Shown: in pieces, positions 15,875-23,640 of the stretch
Position numbering within the stretch: position 1 is the stretch's first letter
How the letters are laid out: every line of letters starts with the position of its first letter
DNA from: Treponema sp.
GTDB taxonomy: Bacteria; Spirochaetota; Spirochaetia; Treponematales; Treponemataceae
DNA: 28,199 nt
Direction of reading: 5' to 3'
Assembly (NCBI GenBank): GCA_016293005.1
Contig: JAEDFA010000016.1
Coordinates: 1-28,199, forward strand
Notes under the pieces: generated by a model
The model's database searches: none
Told to the model about the DNA's origin: nothing
Seen by the model: only the letters and a program-made list of their open reading frames with translations
Program-made: the position numbers and the translations under genes

Positions 15875-16243
15875 TTAAGCGCAGAAATCAGGCCGTAAAA
15901 CTTCTGCACCGTCAAGGTATATATGTGAAACTTTTAATTCGTCTTCAACATAACATGTTACTAAAACCCTTATGACTTTTTGAAGGGAATTTTTTACATA
16001 CGCTTCCTGAGAACAAAACAAAGGAATTTCGTTTGTATCGATGATGATTTTTTCTTTTCTGAGTGCCGCACAGGGATTAAAAGAATCTAAATCTTTTGTA
16101 AGCGTAAACTGCATTGAAATTATGTTTTTGCTTTGAATGCAATTTTTTTCAAACAAAGTATTGCACATTTTTGCAGTTTGTTCAGATATTGATTCTTTTG
16201 AATTTTCACAACAGATTGCTCCGCGTATTGCAGTAAGTTTCAT
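15875..16243 (-). CDS. aroH: Chorismate mutase, AroH class
   Basis: This is a 122-aa monofunctional enzyme that rearranges chorismate to prephenate, the committed step to Phe and Tyr. It is the trimeric AroH (Bacillus subtilis) type, not the helical AroQ type. Residues matching known B. subtilis active-site positions are R7 (AIRGA), C77 and E80 (FCSQEA), R92 (KVIRVLVT), Y109 (HIYLDGA) and R117 (VLRPDF). The start at 16243 is preferred to an upstream ATG at 16294: AAGGA lies 7 nt before it, the conserved RGA motif begins at once, and the longer form would add a non-conserved Lys-rich stretch overlapping the upstream gene. It begins 13 bp after the stop of the membrane-protein gene. No other aromatic-pathway gene is in the window. 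Confidence 0.9.
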   Translation of the reverse strand: MKLTAIRGAICCENSKESISEQTAKMCNTLFEKNCIQSKNIISMQFTLTKDLDSFNPCAALRKEKIIIDTNEIPLFCSQEAYVKNSLQKVIRVLVTCYVEDELKVSHIYLDGAEVLRPDFCA

Positions 16244-16256
16244 TTTATGTTCCTTA

Positions 16257-17033
16257 TTAGTTTGAATTTTGAATTTCTTTTTGATTTTTTGCATTTTCTT
16301 TTAGAATTTCAAGAATTACATTTTTTTCACTTCCAGGTTTGATTCTGTCTGTGTAAATTACAGTCGGTTCAAAATATGAAATTCCTGAAATATATTCTGT
16401 TCTGATTTTATTGTAAATTTCAAAATCAGGAAGTCTTGCGGAAATTAAAGAAATTTGAGAAAAATCAAGATTTGTAAAAAGCTCTTCACATTCTGCTATG
16501 GCAAGAAAGTCTTTTTGCGAAAGCATTTCCGGCTTGAAATTAAAATCTTTTTGTTTTTCTGTAAGGAAATAACTTGTTAGACTGTCACAGACTTTTTGAG
16601 AAGCTGAGTCTATATATTTTTCCAAATCGCTTTGGTTTGAAATGACTTTGTTTTCAAAAAGACTTGTAATATTTTCTTTTGAGACTGAAATTTTAAAATC
16701 GAATGAAATTTCAAAGTCAAAATCCAAATCTTCGTTGAAAAGTTTTTTATAATTTTCTGAATTTGTAAGAGTGCCTGAAGATTTTTTTTGAATGTAGTAA
16801 GGCGATAAATCAAAAAGAAGGAGTTCTGCGTTTTTCGGAATTAAGAAAACCCAGTTCCATGAAAATTTTCCGTATTCTAAAGGCGTTTTGTCAATGCCAC
16901 ATGTTTTTGAAATTGCAAAACCAAACTGATTAGGTTTTATTCGAAATTGCGTCCACCCGAAAAAGAAAACGACGCCTGAAAAAATCAGGATAATAAAAAA
17001 ACAGGCAAAAAATTTTCCGCCTTTTTTTTTCAT
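16257..17033 (-). CDS. Membrane-anchored protein, possibly SPFH/band-7-like
   Basis: I do not recognise this 258-aa protein with confidence. It has one N-terminal transmembrane helix (about 8-28) after a basic start, then a soluble, probably periplasmic or surface, domain. Residues 33-78 (beta-rich, with KPNQFGFAISKTCG and a hydrophobic patch before LLLFDLSPYY) and 103-115 (DFDFEISFDFKIS) resemble the start of SPFH/band-7 domains (stomatin/prohibitin type), but the usual long coiled coil afterwards is missing. A strong GGAGG lies 5 nt before the ATG, implying good expression. It heads the run with aroH and glgA. A TATATT sequence about 25 bp upstream could be its -10, but no good -35 is visible. 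Confidence 0.6.
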   Translation of the reverse strand: MKKKGGKFFACFFIILIFSGVVFFFGWTQFRIKPNQFGFAISKTCGIDKTPLEYGKFSWNWVFLIPKNAELLLFDLSPYYIQKKSSGTLTNSENYKKLFNEDLDFDFEISFDFKISVSKENITSLFENKVISNQSDLEKYIDSASQKVCDSLTSYFLTEKQKDFNFKPEMLSQKDFLAIAECEELFTNLDFSQISLISARLPDFEIYNKIRTEYISGISYFEPTVIYTDRIKPGSEKNVILEILKENAKNQKEIQNSN

Positions 17034-17113
17034 TTTAACCTCCAGAGCGTTTTAATATAAGGAATTCTATTTTTTTTAATTTTAAAGTTCCTGTTTTTTT
17101 TTAGAAAAACGCC

Positions 17114-17142
17114 TTGACTGTAAAATCTAATGTTTTTAGTAT
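17114..17142 (+). promoter_or_regulatory. Promoter for small membrane protein/cca
   Basis: TTGACT (17114-17119), a 17-bp spacer and TAGTAT (17137-17142) lie upstream of the gene at 17154. The start would be at about 17149, leaving about 5 nt before the ATG and no ribosome site. Confidence 0.45.
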
Positions 17143-17153
17143 AACAATGAGCG

Positions 17154-17522
17154 ATGAATACTTCAAGAAAAAACAGTCAGGAAAGTTCTACTCTTTCATC
17201 ATTATTTTTAATAATATTTAAAACAGATATTTTTCTGTTTCTTTCACAAGTTTTTCTTATATTTCTTTATGTCGCAGGAAATTTTCAAAATTTTTTAGAT
17301 TCCACGCAACACATGATTCTGTTTTTATCAGGAATTTTCAGCATTCTTCTTTTTTTCTTTTCAGTTTTTTCATTCGCTTTTTCAATCTTTTTTTTTATAA
17401 AAGCAAAAACTTCTTTGTTAAAATTTTTTCTGACTTTATTAATGTATATTTTTTTTATAATTGATTCTATAATAATTGTAACTGCATTCAGAATTATAGA
17501 CATACTCTCACTTGGAATTTAA
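17154..17522 (+). CDS. Small Phe-rich integral membrane protein (122 aa)
   Basis: I do not recognise a family. The product is a 122-aa, very hydrophobic protein with a polar Ser/Asn/Lys-rich N-terminus (1-15) and three likely transmembrane segments (about 16-42, 52-82, 87-116), unusually rich in Phe and Ile. No catalytic motif or Cys pair is visible. The ATG has no Shine-Dalgarno sequence and lies about 12 nt from a -10-like element, so it may be leaderless. It precedes the tRNA nucleotidyltransferase gene by 46 bp on the same strand and probably shares its transcript. The opposite-strand frame over 17285-17503 is a shadow. Confidence 0.6.
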   Translation: MNTSRKNSQESSTLSSLFLIIFKTDIFLFLSQVFLIFLYVAGNFQNFLDSTQHMILFLSGIFSILLFFFSVFSFAFSIFFFIKAKTSLLKFFLTLLMYIFFIIDSIIIVTAFRIIDILSLGI

Positions 17523-17568
17523 AAATGTGTCAAGTCGTCAAATTTTTTTAGAGACAAAAGGATTTACA

Positions 17569-18966
17569 ATGAATAATAAATTTAAAATTCCTGATTTTAT
17601 CTTACAAATTGCACAGACATTTTTTGAAAACGGCTTTTCTTTTTACCTTGTAGGAGGAGCGGTTCGTGACATGATTATGAAAAAAAATCCTTCGGATTAC
17701 GATGCGGCAACTGATGCAAATCCTTATGAAGTAATGAAAATGTTTAAAAAAGTAATTCCGACTGGAATCGAACACGGAACTGTGACCATTTTTTACATGA
17801 AAAATTCCATAGAAGTTACAACATTCAGAACAGAATCAGGTTATTCAGATTCACGGCATCCAGATTTTATAAAATACGCTTCAACAATCGAAGAAGATTT
17901 ATCCCGTCGCGATTTTACAATGAACGCAATTGCAATAAACTTAAAAGATTTTTCACTCATCGATCCTTTTTCAGGAAGAAACGACATTGATAAAAAAATA
18001 ATCCGCACCGTAAATGATTCACGCGAAAGGTTTTTAGAAGACGGTTTAAGGCCCATAAGATGCATTCGTTTTAAAAGTCAGTTAAATTTTTCACTAGAAG
18101 AAAAAACTTACTCATCCCTTTTTGATTGCGAAGTTTTAAAAAAAGTTGCTTCAATAAGTGTCGAACGCTTTCGCGATGAATTTTTAAAAATCATGAAAAC
18201 TGAAAAACCTAGTTCCGCCTTAAAAATCATGGAAGAAACAGGCATATTAAAAATTTTTATTCCGGAACTTCTTGAAGGAAGAGGTTCTTCCCAAAAAGAT
18301 TCCCGTGGCTACCACATTTTCGATGTTTTAGACCACAATTATTATGCCTGCGATGCATCCCCAAAAGAAAAACCGTTAGTCAGAATTGCTTCACTTTTTC
18401 ACGACATCGGAAAACCAAAGGCACGCACGGAACGATATGAAAACGGCTTGTTAATCGTAAATTTTTACAATCACGAAATTTATTCAGAAGAAATTTCAAG
18501 AAAAATTCTTCAGCGTCTTAAATTCAGCAATGCCGAAACAGAAAAAATCTGCAATCTCATAAAAAATCACATGTTCAATTACGAATCTTCATGGACAGAC
18601 GCAACTGTAAGAAGGTTTATAATCCGTGTAGGAAAAGAAAATCTTGACGATCTTATAGATTTACGGCTTTCTGACATGGGTGGAAAATACAATGAACCTG
18701 TAAGAATGCACGACAATCCTTCAGTTCATAAAATAATTGAATTAAAAGACCGCATAAATGAAGTTTTGCTTTCAAGTTCTGCGTTTGGACTTAAAGATTT
18801 AAAAGTCAACGGAAAAATTCTTATGGAACTCGGCATTCCTTCCGGAAAAATTCTTGGGGAAATTTTAAAAGAACTTTTAAATTGCGTTCTTGAAGATCAG
18901 AGCCTTAACACAAAAGAAAAACTTTCAGAAATCGCACTAAAAATTTACAAGTCAAAAAGAATTTAA
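17569..18966 (+). CDS. cca: CCA tRNA nucleotidyltransferase / poly(A) polymerase family
   Basis: This is a class II nucleotidyltransferase, most likely the CCA-adding enzyme that builds tRNA 3' ends; poly(A) polymerase is the alternative. The 465-aa product has LVGGAVRD (27-34), the metal-binding D43-Y-D45, RRDFTMNA (113-120), the RPIRCIRF motif (161-168), and an HD domain with H256 and LFHDIGKPKAR (276-286). The start at 17569 is chosen over an ATG at 17512: AAAAGGA lies 6 nt before it, and the 19 extra residues are unlike the family. Neither tRNA gene in this window encodes CCA, so a CCA-adding activity is needed and fits this gene. Its stop overlaps that of the convergent DUF2156 gene (18963-18966). 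Confidence 0.9.
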   Translation: MNNKFKIPDFILQIAQTFFENGFSFYLVGGAVRDMIMKKNPSDYDAATDANPYEVMKMFKKVIPTGIEHGTVTIFYMKNSIEVTTFRTESGYSDSRHPDFIKYASTIEEDLSRRDFTMNAIAINLKDFSLIDPFSGRNDIDKKIIRTVNDSRERFLEDGLRPIRCIRFKSQLNFSLEEKTYSSLFDCEVLKKVASISVERFRDEFLKIMKTEKPSSALKIMEETGILKIFIPELLEGRGSSQKDSRGYHIFDVLDHNYYACDASPKEKPLVRIASLFHDIGKPKARTERYENGLLIVNFYNHEIYSEEISRKILQRLKFSNAETEKICNLIKNHMFNYESSWTDATVRRFIIRVGKENLDDLIDLRLSDMGGKYNEPVRMHDNPSVHKIIELKDRINEVLLSSSAFGLKDLKVNGKILMELGIPSGKILGEILKELLNCVLEDQSLNTKEKLSEIALKIYKSKRI

Positions 18967-19928
18967 ATTTTAATAATTCTGCCTGAATATTTTTTTAAAA
19001 TTATTTCAGGCTGATATGAAAGTTTTGCTTTTCGTAATCCCGGAATATTTAAATCTTCTTCGCGGTTTAAAAAAGGCTCTTTTACAGAATCTGCAAATTT
19101 TTTATTTATGACAGCATAACTTCCGTCTTTTGCAAAGTCTTGAACTGATTTTTCAAAAATTACATCAAAAAAAGAACTGTTTATTTTGTTTCCAAGTGAA
19201 AAAGCGACACTTTTGTTTTTTACAGAAAGAACTAATGCCTTAAAATCGAACAGTTTGAAATTTTCAAGTGCAATGTTTAACGCATTTTCCTCGATTAAAA
19301 GATCTTCAGTTATGTTTTCTGAAAAAGATGCAAGGTGATTTTCTTTCCATTCTGAATAAACTTCCTGAATCTTTTTTTTACATTCTGAATTGAAACTGTC
19401 ACTTTCTATAAAAGAAAAATCACAGTCGTTTTCGTATTTTCGTAAAAACTGATTTATATGATTTTTCTTTTTCTGAAGTTTTTTACCGGAAAGCGAAACA
19501 AGTTTTTCTCTTTTATAAATGTAATCACTGTTTCCTTCGTCACTTTCCCAGAAAATTTTAAACGATGAATTTGTATGAAGAAAATCGTCAAAGATTTTTT
19601 TTTGATTTTCGTCGATTAAAACAAGCGAAGGTTCAGTTTTAAAAAGCCGTGCATTTTCGATAATTTCTTCAAGGCTTTCTTTTATTCTATCGTTTTTTAA
19701 ATTTTCAAATACAGGAAAAAGAAAGCCGTTTCTAGTTTTATCTTTTGAATTTAAAAATCTGTATAAAATTCCGTTTTTTGAACATATTGAAGTTGAATAC
19801 TTTTTTGCAAACAGAATCGTATTTACGGGATTAAAATCGCAGCTGGAAAATTCGTAATTCTCATAAAAAGATTTTAAAATACTCAAATCAGAAATTTCGA
19901 GTTTTTTCCAGAGAAAATCGTTTGTCAT
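18963..19928 (-). CDS. DUF2156 / phosphatidylglycerol lysyltransferase-C-like protein
   Basis: This 321-aa protein belongs to the family annotated DUF2156, related to the C-terminal GNAT-fold domain of MprF/FemX-type aminoacyl-tRNA-dependent transferases. Visible matches are SDYIYKREKLVSLSGKKLQKK (about 137-157), the KKNHINQFLRKY stretch just after, and the C-terminal EDLNIPGLRKAKLSYQPE. The real substrate is unknown; stand-alone members lack the membrane domain of MprF and this one has no transmembrane segment. It is the last gene of a trpS-flavin reductase-DUF2156 run, 15 bp after its neighbour. Sitting in an operon with an aminoacyl-tRNA synthetase is suggestive, but is only an inference. 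Confidence 0.8.
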   Translation of the reverse strand: MTNDFLWKKLEISDLSILKSFYENYEFSSCDFNPVNTILFAKKYSTSICSKNGILYRFLNSKDKTRNGFLFPVFENLKNDRIKESLEEIIENARLFKTEPSLVLIDENQKKIFDDFLHTNSSFKIFWESDEGNSDYIYKREKLVSLSGKKLQKKKNHINQFLRKYENDCDFSFIESDSFNSECKKKIQEVYSEWKENHLASFSENITEDLLIEENALNIALENFKLFDFKALVLSVKNKSVAFSLGNKINSSFFDVIFEKSVQDFAKDGSYAVINKKFADSVKEPFLNREEDLNIPGLRKAKLSYQPEIILKKYSGRIIKI

Positions 19929-19943
19929 AAAAAAATCTTCCCG

Positions 19944-20507
19944 TTAGTTTGAAAATTTTTTACCGTCTGAAAACGCTTTTCCAACAATATTACCAAGTTC
20001 TATATAATCATGATTGAAAGAATCATAAGTTAAAGGTGAAAGTTTTTTTACATCGACTTTTCCGTCTTCTGTAAGGCAGTTTTCTTCGATTGCAATATTT
20101 TCGATTGAACCTAAAAGCCGGGAAGTTTTTTCGTCATAGCTTATAACTTTACATTCAAGTACAAACGGAAGTTCTTCTATTACAGGTGCATTTACAAAAG
20201 AACTTTTTACAGTATGAAAGCCGCACTTTTTAATTTTTTCACTCTCTTTGTTGCCGCTCACAAGACCAAGATAGTCACATTCTGCAACATGTTTTGAATC
20301 TGCAAGATGAACTGTAAACGCGTTTGTTTTTAAAAGATTTTTTACAGTTTTGTGCGAAGAACTTACACAAATATTAATCTGATTGTCATCTGCGATTCCT
20401 CCCCACGCTGCGTTCATGGCGTCCGGTGTTCCGTTTTCGTCGTAAGTTCCGATTATAAAAACCGGCATCGGATATAAAGCTGTTTTTACGCCAATATTTT
20501 TTTTCAT
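19944..20507 (-). CDS. Flavin reductase-like (FMN-binding split barrel) protein
   Basis: This 187-aa protein resembles the flavin reductase / flavoredoxin family, small FMN-binding split-barrel proteins that pass electrons from NAD(P)H or other carriers to flavins. Typical features are YPMPVFIIGTYDENGTPDAM (12-31) followed by NAAWGGIADD, the short conserved strand ICVSSSHKT, NAFTVHLAD (62-70), and ECDYLGLVSG. No Fe-S cluster motif is visible. GAGGT lies 6 nt before the ATG. It lies between trpS (54 bp upstream) and the DUF2156 gene. The partner and substrate cannot be told from sequence. Confidence 0.85.
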   Translation of the reverse strand: MKKNIGVKTALYPMPVFIIGTYDENGTPDAMNAAWGGIADDNQINICVSSSHKTVKNLLKTNAFTVHLADSKHVAECDYLGLVSGNKESEKIKKCGFHTVKSSFVNAPVIEELPFVLECKVISYDEKTSRLLGSIENIAIEENCLTEDGKVDVKKLSPLTYDSFNHDYIELGNIVGKAFSDGKKFSN

Positions 20508-20561
20508 TTTAAGACCTCGATTTGTTAAATTTTTTACTTTATGAAAAACACGAAAAAAAAA

Positions 20562-21641
20562 TTATATTTCCATGTTCATGGCTTTTCTTACTTCACAGAG
20601 CGTTTGTTCTGCAATTTCGCGGGCTTTTTTTACTCCGTTTTTTAATACATCCTGAATATATGCAGGCTCTTTCTCAAGCTGAAGGCGTTTCTGTCGTAAA
20701 GGCCTTAATTTTTCGTTTAAAGCCTGTGTCAGTTCGTTTTTAAGCATTCCGCCGCCACCGGATGCGATTCTTTGCGCAATATCTCCAGGCTCTTCGTCTG
20801 TACAAAGTGAAATAAGCTGCAAAAGATTTGCAACTTCAGGACGATTTACAGGATCGTAAGTAATAAACCGTTCTGCATCTGTTTTTGCCTTTTTTATAAG
20901 TTTTGCAGTTTCATCTTCTGTTGCGCAAAGCATAATTGCATTTCCGCGTGATTTTGACATTTTTTGATTTCCGTCTAAGCCCATTATGCTCGGAGTTTTT
21001 GAAAGAAGCGCCTGAGGCATAGGAAAAATTGGCTCACAGTTTTTGCAGAATTTTTCGTTGAAACGCCTTGCAATCGTCCTTGTCATTTCAAGATGCGGAA
21101 GCTGGTCTTTTCCAACTGGAACTACATTTCCTTTGCAGAAGAGAATGTCTACAGCCTGATGAACAGGATAAGTATACATTCCGGCATTTACATTTGTAAG
21201 CCCCGCTGCCTGAATTTCTTCTTTTACAGTTGGATTCCTGCTTAATTCTGCATTTGAAACTAAAGTCAAAAAAGGAATCATAAGCTGATTTGCTTCCGGA
21301 ATATATGAATGCGGATAGATTATTACATTTTCTGAAGGTTCAATTCCTGAAGCGATATAATCGATTACAAGCTGCTTTGTATTCTGGCTGATTTCCTGAT
21401 AGGCATCGTGGTCAGTTAAAACCTGATAATCGGCGATTAAAATCATTGTAGGAACACCAAGTTTTGAAAGCCGAACCCTGTTTTGAAGGGAACCAAAATA
21501 ATGCCCGATATGAAGCCTTCCTGTTGGACGGTCGCCTGTAAGAACTCTGTATTTTGACGGATTTTTTAAAATGTCTTCTTCGATTTTTCTGCTTGTTTCA
21601 AGCGCTTTTTCGTAAGTACCGCTGTATTCTAATTCTTTCAT
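20562..21641 (-). CDS. trpS: Tryptophanyl-tRNA synthetase
   Basis: This is a class I aminoacyl-tRNA synthetase that charges tRNA-Trp. The 359-aa product has the Rossmann-fold signatures GDRPTGRLHIGH (36-47) and KMSKS (227-231), plus the tryptophan-pocket region NAGMYTYPVHQAVDIL (152-167) and PVGKDQLPHLE. Two Cys pairs near 199-202 and D-rich contacts resemble the longer TrpS type with an N-terminal extension of about 35 residues. The start at 21641 is fixed by a stop codon a few codons upstream in the same frame. The mRNA leader is unusual: a full Shine-Dalgarno sequence lies 38 nt from the ATG with a hairpin between. It heads the trpS-flavin reductase-DUF2156 run. Confidence 0.96.
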   Translation of the reverse strand: MKELEYSGTYEKALETSRKIEEDILKNPSKYRVLTGDRPTGRLHIGHYFGSLQNRVRLSKLGVPTMILIADYQVLTDHDAYQEISQNTKQLVIDYIASGIEPSENVIIYPHSYIPEANQLMIPFLTLVSNAELSRNPTVKEEIQAAGLTNVNAGMYTYPVHQAVDILFCKGNVVPVGKDQLPHLEMTRTIARRFNEKFCKNCEPIFPMPQALLSKTPSIMGLDGNQKMSKSRGNAIMLCATEDETAKLIKKAKTDAERFITYDPVNRPEVANLLQLISLCTDEEPGDIAQRIASGGGGMLKNELTQALNEKLRPLRQKRLQLEKEPAYIQDVLKNGVKKAREIAEQTLCEVRKAMNMEI

Positions 21642-21650
21642 ATTTTAAAA

Positions 21651-21684
21651 TCTGCTATATTGATTTTGTGGCAGACTTTCCTCC
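21651..21684 (-). promoter_or_regulatory. trpS leader: distant Shine-Dalgarno plus hairpin
   Basis: On the minus strand GGAGG (21680-21684) is a perfect anti-16S match but lies 38 nt before the trpS ATG. Between them UCUGC (21671-21675) and GCAGA (21651-21655) can pair around a 15-nt loop. Folding would bring GGAGG to about 13 unpaired nt from the start. No ribosome site exists closer to the ATG. Confidence 0.5.
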
Positions 21685-21717
21685 AGATTTTTAAATTTCT
21701 TCATACAAAATCAAAAT

Positions 21718-21746
21718 ATAATAAATCAAATGATGTTTTTTTTCAA
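21718..21746 (-). promoter_or_regulatory. Promoter of trpS
   Basis: On the minus strand TTGAAA (21741-21746), a 17-bp spacer and TATTAT (21718-21723) give a near-consensus promoter. The start would be near 21711, giving a leader of about 70 nt. Confidence 0.7.
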
Positions 21747-21760
21747 CACGCTAAAACATC
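21732..21760. repeat. 8-bp inverted repeat spanning the trpS -35
   Basis: GATGTTTT (21732-21739) and AAAACATC (21753-21760) are exact complements 13 bp apart, with the trpS -35 inside the loop. It could be an operator or, on the minus strand, a poor terminator for the upstream cysteine-cluster gene. On its own it is weak evidence. Confidence 0.35.
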
Positions 21761-21780
21761 TTGTGCCGTAATCATGTTAT

Positions 21781-22242
21781 TTATTGAGCGTACATTTTGA
21801 TTACTTCTTCTTTTTTTAGCGGTCTATTTTCGTCGTAAAGTTTTTTTTGTTCTTCTATTTGATTTTTATTCCATATTTTTCCGCGGTTTATTCCCGGGCA
21901 GTCTTTAGAACATTCATCCCAGACTTTTTTGTCTTTTATCATCCACGACCAGAACGGATATGTGCTGCACTGAACTGGACGAGCATTGTAGGCAGAACAG
22001 CCGTTATTCCACAAAATACAGTCAAAATTTTTTAATTCTTTTAACGCTAAGACAGTTTCTCCATAATAATAATCAACAAAGCGGCAGTATTTTTCAATAA
22101 ATTCTTTGACAGGCATTTTAAAAAAATCTAAAAGCCTCTCAAGATCGTTTCTGCTTAAATATACAAATCCAGGAGAATGACCGCAGCAAAAAGAACATCG
22201 GCTGCATTCAAACTGTAAGCCATTTTCGTAAAAACATTCCAT
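21781..22242 (-). CDS. YkgJ-family cysteine-cluster protein
   Basis: This 153-aa protein has the pattern of the YkgJ / Zn- or Fe-S-cluster-binding family (UPF0153-like): CSRCSFCCGHSPG (13-25, with C13, C16, C19, C20), then C53, FDCILWNNGCSAYNARPVQC (73-92 with C75, C82, C92), and CSKDCPG (111-117). The family is thought to bind a metal or Fe-S cluster through these Cys; the cellular role is unknown. There is no signal peptide. No clear ribosome site is visible, and a TATAAG sequence lies only 4 nt before the ATG. It is divergent from folC. Confidence 0.85.
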   Translation of the reverse strand: MECFYENGLQFECSRCSFCCGHSPGFVYLSRNDLERLLDFFKMPVKEFIEKYCRFVDYYYGETVLALKELKNFDCILWNNGCSAYNARPVQCSTYPFWSWMIKDKKVWDECSKDCPGINRGKIWNKNQIEEQKKLYDENRPLKKEEVIKMYAQ

Positions 22243-22323
22243 ATTTCTTATAAGATAACTTTTTTTTCAAAATCTTAAAAGTCTTTAGTGTTATTTTTTT
22301 TGAAAAACTGTAAAATCAAAGGC

Positions 22324-23640
22324 ATGACATTAAACGATTTTCAAAAATGGCTCGACGGATTTTTAAATTTTGAAAAAACACAGGAAAAAAATATTTTCTG
22401 GCTTGATACAATGAAATTTCTCTGCGAAAAACTTTCACACCCGGAAAACGCCTTTCCATGCATTCACATCGCAGGTTCAAAAGGAAAAGGTTCTGTTTCT
22501 TCCATGATTGCAAATATAATTTCTGCATCCGGAAAAAAATGCGGAATTTACACTTCTCCTCACATAAGCGATTTCAGGGAAAGAATTTCAACGCCAGAAG
22601 GATTTTTCAGCGACGAAATTTACGAAAAATCAGCTGACGAACTTTACAATTGCGTTTCAAACATAAAAGAATCTGAACTTCCAGAAAAAAGACGGATTAC
22701 ATGGTTTGAACTTGTTACAGCCTACGCTTTTCTATGCTTTAAAAACGCAAAAGTTGATTTTGCAGTTTTTGAAACAGGTCTTGGCGGAAGGCTTGATTCT
22801 ACAAATGTCGTAAATCCCTGCGCTTCAGTTTTAATGCAGATTGAAAAAGAACACACAGAATTTTTAGGCAATACAATTGAAAAAATCGCCTCAGAAAAAG
22901 CTGGAATCATAAAACCGAATACACCGTGCATTATTTCTTTTCAAAAATATAAAGAAGCGGAAGAAGTTTTTAAAACAAAAGCCAAAACCGCAAATTCTGA
23001 AATTATATTTTTAAAAGATGTCCTGAAATCTTTTTCTTACAATTATAATAAAAATAAAACACATATTGTTTCAGAATTAAAAATTGAAGGACAACTTTCA
23101 CACTTCAGTTTTGATTTAAAACTTTTAGGAAAAGTTCAGATTTATAATGCTTTTACAGCGATTTGTGCCGTAAAAAAAGTTTTCCCGGATTTTGAAAAAA
23201 AATATATCGAAAAAGGTCTTGAAAACGCTTTTCTTCCGGGAAGATTTGAAATTTTTAATAAAAACGGTGTCACATTTATTTTAGACGGAGCGCATACACC
23301 GCTCAGCATTCAAAATACGATTTTTACATTAAAAGAAGTTTTCCCCCAAAGAAAATACAGCCTTCTTTTTGCAGTTGCCAAAGACAAAGATGTAAAAGAC
23401 ATCGTTTTAAATTTTAAAAATGTTTTTTCAAATATAATTTTAACAAAACCAGGTACAGTCAGAAAAAGCGACATAGAAAGCGCAGAAAAAGCCTTTTTAG
23501 AAAATAAAATTAATTTTACAAAAGAAGAAGACTCTAGAATTGCATGTAAAAAAGCCTTTGAAAATGCGGAAAAAAACGATTCAGTACTTCTTGTAACAGG
23601 CTCATTTTATCTTCTTTCTGAAGTCAAAAAAGCACTTTAA
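22324..23640 (+). CDS. folC: Folylpolyglutamate / dihydrofolate synthase FolC
   Basis: This is a Mur-ligase-family enzyme that adds Glu to folates with ATP and may also join dihydropteroate to Glu. Features in the 438-aa form are the P-loop GSKGKGSVSS (51-60), YTSPHISDFRERIS (76-89), FETGLGGRLDSTN (about 142-154), and LDGAHTP in the C-terminal domain. Whether it has dihydrofolate synthase activity cannot be told. The ATG at 22324 is preferred to a GTG at 22288: homology begins at MTLNDFQKW, and the 12 extra residues are low-complexity. However, AAAGG lies only 1 nt before this ATG, and TAAAAT (22311-22316) could be a -10, so a leaderless start is possible. The stop overlaps that of convergent alr by 4 bp. 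Confidence 0.93.
   Translation: MTLNDFQKWLDGFLNFEKTQEKNIFWLDTMKFLCEKLSHPENAFPCIHIAGSKGKGSVSSMIANIISASGKKCGIYTSPHISDFRERISTPEGFFSDEIYEKSADELYNCVSNIKESELPEKRRITWFELVTAYAFLCFKNAKVDFAVFETGLGGRLDSTNVVNPCASVLMQIEKEHTEFLGNTIEKIASEKAGIIKPNTPCIISFQKYKEAEEVFKTKAKTANSEIIFLKDVLKSFSYNYNKNKTHIVSELKIEGQLSHFSFDLKLLGKVQIYNAFTAICAVKKVFPDFEKKYIEKGLENAFLPGRFEIFNKNGVTFILDGAHTPLSIQNTIFTLKEVFPQRKYSLLFAVAKDKDVKDIVLNFKNVFSNIILTKPGTVRKSDIESAEKAFLENKINFTKEEDSRIACKKAFENAEKNDSVLLVTGSFYLLSEVKKAL

Noticed and set aside
16244..16294. Longer N-terminus for chorismate mutase starting at 16294
   Set aside because: The added 17 residues are Lys-rich and non-conserved and overlap the upstream gene; AAGGA fits the ATG at 16243.
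17512..17568. Longer N-terminus for the tRNA nucleotidyltransferase starting at 17512
   Set aside because: AAAAGGA sits 6 nt before the ATG at 17569, and the extension overlaps the upstream gene and looks unlike the family.
21642..21780. T-box riboswitch upstream of trpS
   Set aside because: The leader is only about 70 nt, with no T-box consensus or specifier/antiterminator structure.
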